Origin: Thiohalocapsa halophila
GTDB taxonomy: Bacteria > Pseudomonadota > Gammaproteobacteria > Chromatiales > Chromatiaceae
NCBI RefSeq assembly: GCF_016583825.1
Contig: NZ_NRRV01000009.1
Location: forward strand, 1-64,000
DNA length: 64,000 nt
Direction of reading: 5' to 3'
Shown here: positions 57,701 through 64,000 of the stretch, piece by piece
How the letters are laid out: each line of letters starts with the position of its first letter
Position numbering within the stretch: the stretch's first letter is position 1
Notes under the pieces: generated by a model
Told to the model about the DNA's origin: nothing
The model's input: only the letters and a program-made list of their open reading frames with translations
The model's database searches: none
Program-made: the position numbers and the translations under genes

Positions 57701-57777
57701 GTGACGAGTAACGAGTAACGAGTGACGAGTATCGAGGGGACGGCTCTGCCTCGATACTCGCTCCTCGACACTCGATA
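57699..57777 (+). repeat. Heptamer-periodic inverted repeat, gap-pgk junction
   Basis: Left arm GAGTGAC, GAGTAAC, GAGTAAC, GAGTGAC, GAGTATC, GAGG begins inside the gap stop codon (TGA at 57698-57700). Right arm CTCGATA, CTCGCTC, CTCGACA, CTCGATA. The 7-base period is strict in both arms and the arms pair. Confidence 0.85.
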
Positions 57778-57859
57778 CTTGCCAGAGCAATGCGGAAAGC
57801 GTGAAGACGCTTTCCAGATTGCTTAAGACATTCGACACCACTGCACGAGGCTCCCGTTT

Positions 57860-59041
57860 ATGTCTTTCACCAAGCTCACCGACCTCGACCTCGCCGGCAA
57901 GCGGGTGCTGATCCGCTCGGATCTCAACGTCCCGGTCAAGGGCGGCAAGGTCACCTCAGATGCCCGTATCAAGGCGTCCCTGCCCACCTTCGAGCACTGC
58001 CTCGAGGCCGGGGCCAAGGTCATGGTCATGTCCCACCTCGGCCGCCCGGAAGAGGGCGTGTATTCCGAGGAGGACTCCCTCGCCCCGGTCGCCGCGGACC
58101 TGAGCGAGAAGATGGGCCGCGAGGTGCGCTTGGTGCAGGATTATCTCGACACCGCGCCGGAAGTCGGCGACGGCGAGCTGGTGCTGCTGGAGAACGTGCG
58201 CTTCAACAAGGGCGAGAAGAAGGACAACGAAGCCCTCGCCAAGCAATACGCGGCGCTCTGCGACGTCTATGTCATGGACGCCTTCGGCACCGCCCACCGC
58301 GCTCAGGCCTCCACCCACGGTGCCGGCAAATTCGCGCCCACCGCCTGTGCGGGTCTGCTGCTGGCCGAAGAGCTGGACGCGCTGCACAAGGCGCTGGCCG
58401 ATCCCAAGCGGCCCATGGTCGCCATCGTCGGCGGCTCCAAGGTCTCCACGAAGCTCACGGTGCTGGAAGCCCTGTCCACCAAGGTGGACCAGCTGGTGGT
58501 GGGCGGCGGCATCGCCAACACCTTCATCAAGGCCGCCGGTCATAACGTCGGCAACTCTCTGTACGAGGCAGACCTGGTGGACACCGCGAAGAGCCTGATG
58601 GACAAGGCCGAGGCCGCCGGCGCCACCATCCCCATCGCCACCGACGTGGTCGTCGGCAAGAAGTTCGACGAGAATGAGCCCGCGGTGCAGAAGAAGGTCG
58701 ACGAGGTCGCCGACGACGACATGATCTTCGACATCGGCCCCGACAGCGCCAACGCGCTCGCCGACATCATCGAGAAGGCCGGCACCGTGGTCTGGAACGG
58801 CCCGGTGGGCGTGTTCGAATTCGACCAATTCGGCGAGGGCACCAAGACCATCTCCATGGCCATCGCCGAGACCGACGCCTTCACCCTCGCCGGCGGCGGC
58901 GACACCATCGCCGCCATCCAGAAGTACGACATCTACGACAAGGTGTCCTACATCTCCACCGCCGGCGGCGCCTTCCTGGAGTTCCTGGAAGGCAAGACGC
59001 TGCCGGCCGTGGCGATGTTGGAGGAGAGGGCTAAGGATTGA
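57860..59041 (+). CDS. pgk: Phosphoglycerate kinase
   Basis: A 393-residue kinase interconverting 1,3-bisphosphoglycerate and 3-phosphoglycerate. It shows [20 protein letters not shown] (substrate-binding RSDLNVP) and [10 protein letters not shown] at the N-terminus. [17 protein letters not shown] and the nucleotide-binding end [20 protein letters not shown] / [16 protein letters not shown] follow. Its C-terminal codons (RAKD, stop) run into a GAGGGCT heptamer repeat, so the last residues are encoded by the repeat. Confidence 0.98.
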   Translation: MSFTKLTDLDLAGKRVLIRSDLNVPVKGGKVTSDARIKASLPTFEHCLEAGAKVMVMSHLGRPEEGVYSEEDSLAPVAADLSEKMGREVRLVQDYLDTAPEVGDGELVLLENVRFNKGEKKDNEALAKQYAALCDVYVMDAFGTAHRAQASTHGAGKFAPTACAGLLLAEELDALHKALADPKRPMVAIVGGSKVSTKLTVLEALSTKVDQLVVGGGIANTFIKAAGHNVGNSLYEADLVDTAKSLMDKAEAAGATIPIATDVVVGKKFDENEPAVQKKVDEVADDDMIFDIGPDSANALADIIEKAGTVVWNGPVGVFEFDQFGEGTKTISMAIAETDAFTLAGGGDTIAAIQKYDIYDKVSYISTAGGAFLEFLEGKTLPAVAMLEERAKD

Positions 59042-59105
59042 GGGCTGAGGGCTGAGGGGGCGCCCGAGTGGATCGGTCATTGGTCCTCCGCCCTCCGCCC
59101 TGCTC
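59026..59105 (+). repeat. Heptamer-periodic inverted repeat, pgk-pyk junction
   Basis: Left arm GAGGGCT, AAGGATT, GAGGGCT, GAGGGCT, GAGGGGG starts 13 bases before the pgk stop codon, inside the coding sequence. Right arm CCTCCGC, CCTCCGC, CCTGCTC. Arms are partly complementary and share the 7-base period. The GAGGGCT unit is identical to that in the ahcY-metF junction. Confidence 0.75.
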
Positions 59106-59145
59106 GGCAATCTCGCTGTTCCCCCGCTGTTCTGAGCAAGCGCCT

Positions 59146-60588
59146 ATGCCGCGTCGAACCAAAATCGTCGCCACCCTCGGCCCCGCCACGGATCCGCCCG
59201 GGGTGCTGGAGGACATGGTGGCCGCCGGGCTGAATGTGGCCCGGCTCAACATGTCCCACGACACCTACGAGCGCCAGCGCAAGCGGGTGGAGCGGGTGCG
59301 CACCGTGGCCAAGGCCATGAAGCACCCGCTGGGCGTGCTCATCGACCTGCAGGGGCCGAAGATCCGGGTCGGGCGCTTCGAGGGCGATCAAATCCAGCTG
59401 AGCCAGGGCGACACCTTTAGCATCGACCTGGATTGCCCGCTGGATTCGGGCAATCATGAGCGCGTCGGCTGTACCTATGCTTACCTGGCCGACGACCTGA
59501 TGCCCGGCGACCAGCTCCTGCTGGACGACGGCGCCATCGAGCTGGAAGTCACCGAGATCTACGGGCGCAGCATCAAGTGCAGCGTGCTCCTCGGCGGCAA
59601 GCTCTCCAACAGCAAGGGCATCAACAAGCGCGGCGGCGGCCTGTCGGCGCCGGCACTCACCGACAAGGACAAGGCCGATATCGCGTTTGCCGCCGAGATG
59701 GAGGCGGACTACCTGGCGGTGTCTTTCGTGCGCAGCCCGGACGACGTCCACCTCGCCCGCCAGCTCTTCGTCCAGGCCGGCGGCAAGGGCGGCATCGTCG
59801 CCAAGATCGAGCGCGCCGAGGCCCTGGAGCACGCCACCGAGATCACCAAGGCCTCCGACGTCATCATGGTCGCCCGCGGCGACCTCGGCGTGGAGATCGG
59901 CGACGCCGAGCTGCCGGCGGTGCAAAAGCGCCTCATCAGCGAGGCGCGGGACCTGGACTGCGTCATCATCACCGCCACGCAGATGATGCAGTCCATGATC
60001 GACAACCCCATCCCCACCCGGGCCGAGGTCTTCGACGTCGCCAATGCCGTGCTCGACGGCACCGACGCCGTGATGCTCTCGGCCGAGAGCTCCGTTGGCA
60101 AGTACCCCGCCAAGGTAGTGGCCGCGATGGCGCGCATCTGCGCCGAGTCCGAAAACTACCGTCGCAAGTCCCGCCACCGGCTCGACACCCGCTTCAAGCG
60201 CGTGGACGAGGCCATCGCCATGTCCGCGATGTACGCCGCCAATCACCTGGGCGTCAAGGCGGTCGCCGCGCTGACGGAGTCCGGCAGCACCGTCAAATGG
60301 ATGTCGCGGCTCAACACGGGCATTCCGATCTACGCCCTCACCCGCTTCGTCCATACCCGACGAAAAGTGACGCTTTACCGGGGCGTCTACCCGATAAACT
60401 TCGACGTCGCGTCCAAGAATATCCACGAGGTCAACCGCGAGGTCATCGAAGAGCTGCTGCAACAGGGCACCGTCGTCGACGGCGACCTGGTGATCATCAC
60501 CAAGGGCGACCGCGGCGGCGTCGAGGGACAGACCAACATCATGAAGATCATGCGCGTCGGCGAGCACAAGCTGCTCGCCGGCGACTGA
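59146..60588 (+). CDS. pyk: Pyruvate kinase
   Basis: A 480-residue class II pyruvate kinase: [20 protein letters not shown] at the N-terminus, [24 protein letters not shown], and [20 protein letters not shown] (catalytic Lys, Glu). [20 protein letters not shown] and [20 protein letters not shown] are metal/ADP-site segments. It makes ATP and pyruvate. The start at 59146 gives the canonical [12 protein letters not shown] end. The spacer to fba holds a 14-base direct repeat. Confidence 0.98.
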   Translation: MPRRTKIVATLGPATDPPGVLEDMVAAGLNVARLNMSHDTYERQRKRVERVRTVAKAMKHPLGVLIDLQGPKIRVGRFEGDQIQLSQGDTFSIDLDCPLDSGNHERVGCTYAYLADDLMPGDQLLLDDGAIELEVTEIYGRSIKCSVLLGGKLSNSKGINKRGGGLSAPALTDKDKADIAFAAEMEADYLAVSFVRSPDDVHLARQLFVQAGGKGGIVAKIERAEALEHATEITKASDVIMVARGDLGVEIGDAELPAVQKRLISEARDLDCVIITATQMMQSMIDNPIPTRAEVFDVANAVLDGTDAVMLSAESSVGKYPAKVVAAMARICAESENYRRKSRHRLDTRFKRVDEAIAMSAMYAANHLGVKAVAALTESGSTVKWMSRLNTGIPIYALTRFVHTRRKVTLYRGVYPINFDVASKNIHEVNREVIEELLQQGTVVDGDLVIITKGDRGGVEGQTNIMKIMRVGEHKLLAGD

Positions 60589-60614
60589 GGCGAGCACCGC
60601 CCACCACCCAACCT

Positions 60615-60650
60615 GCGACACCCACTCAGCGACACCCACTCAGCGACATA
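60615..60650 (+). repeat. 14-base direct repeat before fba
   Basis: GCGACACCCACTCA occurs twice in tandem and a third partial copy (GCGACAT) follows, immediately before the fba ribosome site (GGAGAG). The 14-base unit is twice the 7-base period seen at the other junctions of the operon. Confidence 0.7.
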
Positions 60651-60662
60651 GGAGAGCCCACC

Positions 60663-61727
60663 ATGGCCTTGATTTCACTCCGCCAGCTTCTGGACCACGC
60701 CGCCGAGCATCAGTACGGCGTACCCGCATACAACGTGAACAACCTGGAGCAGATGCGCGCCATCATGGAGGCCGCCGACGAGTCCGACTCGCCGGTCATC
60801 GTTCAGGCCTCCGCCGGTGCCCGCAAGTACGCCGGTGCACCCTTCCTGCGTCACCTGATCCTCGCCGCCATCGAAGAATGGCCGCACATCCCCGTGGTCA
60901 TGCACCAGGACCACGGCGCCTCCCCGGCCGTCTGCCAGCGCTCCATTCAGCTGGGCTTCAGCTCCGTGATGATGGACGGCTCCCTCGGCGAGGACATGAA
61001 GACGCCGATGGACTACGACTACAACGCCCGCGTCACCCGCCAGGTGGTGGACATGGCCCATGCCTGCGGCGTCTCCGTCGAGGGCGAGCTCGGGTGCCTC
61101 GGGTCGCTGGAGTCTGGCATGGCCGGTGAAGAGGACGGCTCCGGCGCCGAGGGTAAGCTCTCCCACGATCAGCTCCTCACCGACCCCGAGGAGGCCGCGA
61201 AGTTCGTCGCCGACACCCACGTCGATGCGCTGGCCATTGCGATTGGCACCAGCCACGGCGCCTACAAGTTCACCCGGCCGCCGACGGGTGACATCCTCGC
61301 CATCCAGCGCATCCGCGAGATCCATTCCCGCATCCCGGACACCCACCTGGTCATGCACGGCTCCTCCAGCGTGCCGCAGGAGTGGCTCAAGATCATCGAC
61401 GAGTTCGGCGGCGACATGGGCGAGACCTACGGCGTGCCGGTGGAAGAGATCGCCGAGGGCATCAAGAACGGTGTCCGCAAGGTCAACATCGACACCGACC
61501 TGCGCATGGCCTCCACTGGCGCCATCCGCAAGCATCTCGCGGAGAACCCGAAGAACTTCGACCCCCGCAAGTACCTCGCGGCCTCCACCAAGGCCATGAA
61601 GGAGATCTGCAAGGCGCGCTACGAGGCCTTTGGCACCGCCGGCAACGCCAGCAAGATCAAGGTGCTGTCGCTGGAGGACATGACCGACCGCTACGCCAAG
61701 GGCGAGCTGGACCCGAAGGTGAACTGA
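60663..61727 (+). CDS. fba: Fructose-bisphosphate aldolase, class II (CbbA type)
   Basis: A 354-residue zinc aldolase that splits or forms fructose- (and sedoheptulose-) 1,6-bisphosphate. It shows [20 protein letters not shown] at the N-terminus, [20 protein letters not shown] (catalytic Asp, zinc His), [25 protein letters not shown] (zinc Glu), and [20 protein letters not shown] (zinc His). The type with 'EDGSGAEG' and '[20 protein letters not shown]' is the long CbbA form of chemo- and photoautotrophs and related bacteria. Start ATG 60663; a strong terminator follows at 61763. Confidence 0.97.
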   Translation: MALISLRQLLDHAAEHQYGVPAYNVNNLEQMRAIMEAADESDSPVIVQASAGARKYAGAPFLRHLILAAIEEWPHIPVVMHQDHGASPAVCQRSIQLGFSSVMMDGSLGEDMKTPMDYDYNARVTRQVVDMAHACGVSVEGELGCLGSLESGMAGEEDGSGAEGKLSHDQLLTDPEEAAKFVADTHVDALAIAIGTSHGAYKFTRPPTGDILAIQRIREIHSRIPDTHLVMHGSSSVPQEWLKIIDEFGGDMGETYGVPVEEIAEGIKNGVRKVNIDTDLRMASTGAIRKHLAENPKNFDPRKYLAASTKAMKEICKARYEAFGTAGNASKIKVLSLEDMTDRYAKGELDPKVN

Positions 61728-61762
61728 CCGCTGCTCCGCTCACTTCAGCGGACTGCTTCGCT

Positions 61763-61787
61763 AAGGGCGCTTCAGCGCCCTTTTTTT
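61763..61787 (+). terminator. Rho-independent terminator of the tkt-fba operon
   Basis: AAGGGCGC and GCGCCCTT (8-base arms, TTCA loop) are followed by a run of T, 35 bases after the fba stop. No further gene on this strand lies before 62024. Confidence 0.93.
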
Positions 61788-61899
61788 GTCCGCACGACAC
61801 ATCCCAGCAACTGGTGATGCCCGCTGTCTTCTGGTCGCCGTGCGCAACTGTCTCTCTTTTTGCGTGTTCGTCTTCGTGATGAGCTGCTCTTGCTGAGCT

Positions 61900-61927
61900 T
61901 TGGGCAAGTCCCCCGTACACGTATAAG
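61900..61927 (+). promoter_or_regulatory. Possible promoter of the TPR gene
   Basis: TTGGGC (61900-61905) and TATAAG (61922-61927) are spaced by 16 bases, about 95 bases upstream of the TPR gene. The match is moderate; no sigma-54 site with correct spacing was found in this 296-base spacer (61728-62023), which holds nothing else recognisable. Confidence 0.35.
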
Positions 61928-62023
61928 GACTCGACCGATCCCGCTGCCTCCGCCCATCCGCGATAATTCAGGGCTTGGAATCCTACAGCGATGTCGGTCT
62001 TGGCTTTGCCGCCGGGAGGCGTA

Positions 62024-64000
62024 ATGCGAGTCATCGGGACGAAGGTCGGAGGGGCGCTGGCAGCCTTGGTGCTGTGGTCGGCCCATTTGGTCATCGCCGT
62101 GGCGGATGCGCCCGAGGATGCATCGGCTGCGGCACAGCGTCATCACGACAGAGGCAACCTGTCTGCGGCAGTCATCGAGCTGAAGAACGCGCTGAGAGCG
62201 GACCCGAACGACGCCGAAGCGCGCTACCGGCTCGGCGCGATCCAGCTGCAGCTCGGTGACGGCGCGGCTGCGCATAAGGAGCTACTGCGCGCGCGGGAGC
62301 TCGGGCGCGAGGGGCTTGCCCCGTTTCTGGCGCGAAGCCTCCTGCTGCAGGATGAGCACCAGCGGGTACTGGACGAGTTTCCGCCGGATTCGACGCTGCC
62401 ACCTTCCGAGCAGGCGCTTTTGTACGCGGTCCGCGGCGATGCCCATATGGCACTCGATGATGCCGACGCGGCGGCTGCGTCCTATGCGATCGCATTGGAC
62501 ATTGTGTCGGAGCAGCCGGATGCATTGCTCGGTCAGGCGCGGCTGGCTATGCGCAACGGCGAGGCGGATATTGCGCGGACCAAGCTCCGGGCGGCGTTGG
62601 CAGTTCGGCCGGGCTTCGCTGCCGCCTGGCTCCAGCTCGCGCGGATCGAGGCGGCTGCCAACGATGCTGCCGCCGCTGCGCCCGCCTTCGGCAAGGCCAT
62701 CGAGTACGCGCAGCCGGACTTCGGACCGCGCATCCAGCGCGCGATGTTCTTCATCGAGCAGGGAGACTATGACGCCGCACAGGAGGACATCGAGATGCTG
62801 CGCATGCGTCACGAAGGCCATCCGGCCATTGCGCACCTCCAGGGCCGCGTCGCCTTCCACACCGGGCGTTTCGATCGGGCCCACGAGCACTTCGAGCGTG
62901 CCGGCGGTGTGCCGGCCTTTCAGCGCGAGCTGCCGTTCTACCGTGGTGCCAGTGCCCTGGCCACCGGGCAGTACGAGCAGGCCCGGGACCTGCTCGGCCG
63001 CTTTCTCGATGCCAACCCCGACTCCAGCAGCGCTGCCCGTCTCCTCGCCCGCGCCCGTTTGGCCACGGGCGACGCCGCCGGCGCTGAGGAGCTCCTCACT
63101 AGGCTGCTGCTGGAGGACCCCGAAAACGCCGACGCATTGAGGCTCATGGCGCGTATCCGTGAGCGGCAGAGCGATGCTGATGGCGCGGCGGCGTATCGCC
63201 GTCGGCTCGCCGTGTTGGAGCCCGATGATCCGATGCTTGCTGCGGATCTGGGCTTGAGTCTCGTCAAGGGCGACGACGACGCCGTAGTGGAAGGACTCGA
63301 GATCTTGCAAACGGCCCTGCGGCAAGAGCCCGATAACCTGATGGCGGACATTGGAATCGTGAGCGCCTTGCTGCGCAAGGGACAGGGCGAAGCGGCGCTG
63401 TCGGCCGCAGAGTCCATGGCGGAGAAATATCCAGACAACGGTGCGCCCTGGGCCCTCGCTGGCATCGCTCGCGGGACGCTCGGGGATCTTGACGGGGCGC
63501 AGCGGGCTTTCGAGCAAGCACTGGTGCTCGCCCCGGGTGAGCCGTCCACGGCAGCCAACCTTGCCGCGATAGCTCTGAAACAAGGACGTGTGGACGACGC
63601 CCGGGGCTATTACGAGCAAGCGCTCGGGCAACGGCCGCAGCATGAGCAGACCCTGCTGAAGCTGGCGCAGCTCGAAGCGCGCTTGGGCAATGATCAGGCT
63701 GCGGAGACATTGCTCGAGCAGGCCATCAAGGCGCACCCGCAGCGGCTCGCGCCGCAGTTCGCCCTGGTGGGCTTCTACCGAGATCGTGGTCGAGTCGAGG
63801 AAGCGCTGCTTCGGCTCAAGCGTATACAGGACGCTTTCTCCGCCGACCCGCTGTACTGGTCCGTCTTGGCCGTGCTTCAGCTCAGTAGCGGTGCTCCCCA
63901 AGCAGCGGTGGCGAGCCTCAATCGGCGGATCGAGCTGGAGCCAGCGGAGGCGGCGGCGCACTTACAGCTCGCCAATGCGTACGCGGCGGCAGGTGATGAC
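62024..64000 (+). CDS. TPR-repeat exported protein, PrsT-like (PEP-CTERM system), partial
   Basis: The frame opening at ATG 62024 (GGGAGG 4-5 bases upstream) stays open for 659 codons to the window edge, so the gene is truncated on the right. After a signal sequence (IGTKVGGALAALVLWSAHLVIAV), the protein is almost entirely tetratricopeptide repeats (AVIELKNALRADPNDAEARY; AFGKAIEYAQPDFGPRIQRA; AFEQALVLAPGEPSTAANLA; YYEQALGQRPQHEQTLLKLA). It resembles PrsT, the TPR protein of XrtA/PEP-CTERM systems, in repeat density, ELKNAL motif and length, but no lipobox Cys is visible at the N-terminus, where PrsT normally has one. It starts about 235 bases after the fba terminator. The context predicts exosortase-type genes beyond the window. 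Confidence 0.8.
   Translation, partial: MRVIGTKVGGALAALVLWSAHLVIAVADAPEDASAAAQRHHDRGNLSAAVIELKNALRADPNDAEARYRLGAIQLQLGDGAAAHKELLRARELGREGLAPFLARSLLLQDEHQRVLDEFPPDSTLPPSEQALLYAVRGDAHMALDDADAAAASYAIALDIVSEQPDALLGQARLAMRNGEADIARTKLRAALAVRPGFAAAWLQLARIEAAANDAAAAAPAFGKAIEYAQPDFGPRIQRAMFFIEQGDYDAAQEDIEMLRMRHEGHPAIAHLQGRVAFHTGRFDRAHEHFERAGGVPAFQRELPFYRGASALATGQYEQARDLLGRFLDANPDSSSAARLLARARLATGDAAGAEELLTRLLLEDPENADALRLMARIRERQSDADGAAAYRRRLAVLEPDDPMLAADLGLSLVKGDDDAVVEGLEILQTALRQEPDNLMADIGIVSALLRKGQGEAALSAAESMAEKYPDNGAPWALAGIARGTLGDLDGAQRAFEQALVLAPGEPSTAANLAAIALKQGRVDDARGYYEQALGQRPQHEQTLLKLAQLEARLGNDQAAETLLEQAIKAHPQRLAPQFALVGFYRDRGRVEEALLRLKRIQDAFSADPLYWSVLAVLQLSSGAPQAAVASLNRRIELEPAEAAAHLQLANAYAAAGDD

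Overview
This 64 kb window is high-GC bacterial chromosome, most likely from a halophilic, sulfur-oxidising or phototrophic-type gammaproteobacterium (Ectothiorhodospiraceae/Chromatiales-like). The reasons are the metK | tkt-gap-pgk-pyk-fba gene order, an S-adenosylhomocysteine riboswitch in front of ahcY-metF, an ubiG-gph pair, a class II (CbbA-type) aldolase, and components of a PEP-CTERM secretion system. Taxonomy is inferred from gene content only. I see no rRNA, tRNA, CRISPR array, transposase or prophage.

Left part, minus strand (25-24969). A two-component system (sensor kinase, then an NtrC-type sigma-54 activator) is followed by a very compact gene series running from 21661 down to 2552. 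Its order is inositol-3-phosphate-synthase-like protein, membrane protein, secreted toroid-repeat protein, three membrane/periplasmic proteins of unknown function, MoxR ATPase, DUF58 protein, BatA-like protein, a very large VWA protein, cytochrome b, a sugar-isomerase-like TIM barrel, and the Ebo proteins EboC, EboA, EboB, EboE and EboF. About ten of the junctions are 4-base ATGA/GTGA overlaps, so this looks like one translationally coupled operon. It fuses the Ebo 'metabolite traffic' module (without eboD) to a MoxR/VWA chaperone module and to polyprenyl/inositol chemistry. ubiG, gph and a squalene/phytoene-synthase-like gene follow.

Middle (25009-29654, plus strand). Divergent from the kinase lies a well-formed sigma-54 promoter (25422-25437). 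It drives a PEP-CTERM-type secreted protein and an 868-residue secreted protein with PKD-like, (alpha/alpha)-toroid and fibronectin-like regions. A second, weaker sigma-54 promoter candidate (21910-21925, minus) lies in front of the long operon. One activator therefore probably controls both arms, and I regard this whole 2.5-29 kb unit as the candidate undescribed system of the window. A PrsT-like TPR protein that runs off the right edge (62024-64000) suggests that an exosortase system exists nearby.

29.7-45.9 kb holds mixed genes: a VTT membrane protein; a DUF3303 protein; a radical-SAM protein with an unusual C-X14-C-X2-C cluster, its partner methyltransferase and a YdjY protein; a MauG/cytochrome-c-peroxidase divergent from a CRTAC1 lipoprotein; valS; a Crp/Fnr regulator; a decayed coiled-coil gene; a MESH1-type HD + CBS + HEPN-like fusion; a Ycf49-like membrane protein; and a sulfotransferase.

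46-64 kb is methyl-cycle and central carbon metabolism: metF, ahcY (SAH riboswitch), Uma2-family and DUF433 proteins, purT and metK on the minus strand, then a thioredoxin-like gene and tkt-gap-pgk-pyk-fba on the plus strand, closed by a strong terminator. Several junctions in these operons carry heptamer-periodic inverted repeats that begin at or within the stop codon of the upstream gene.
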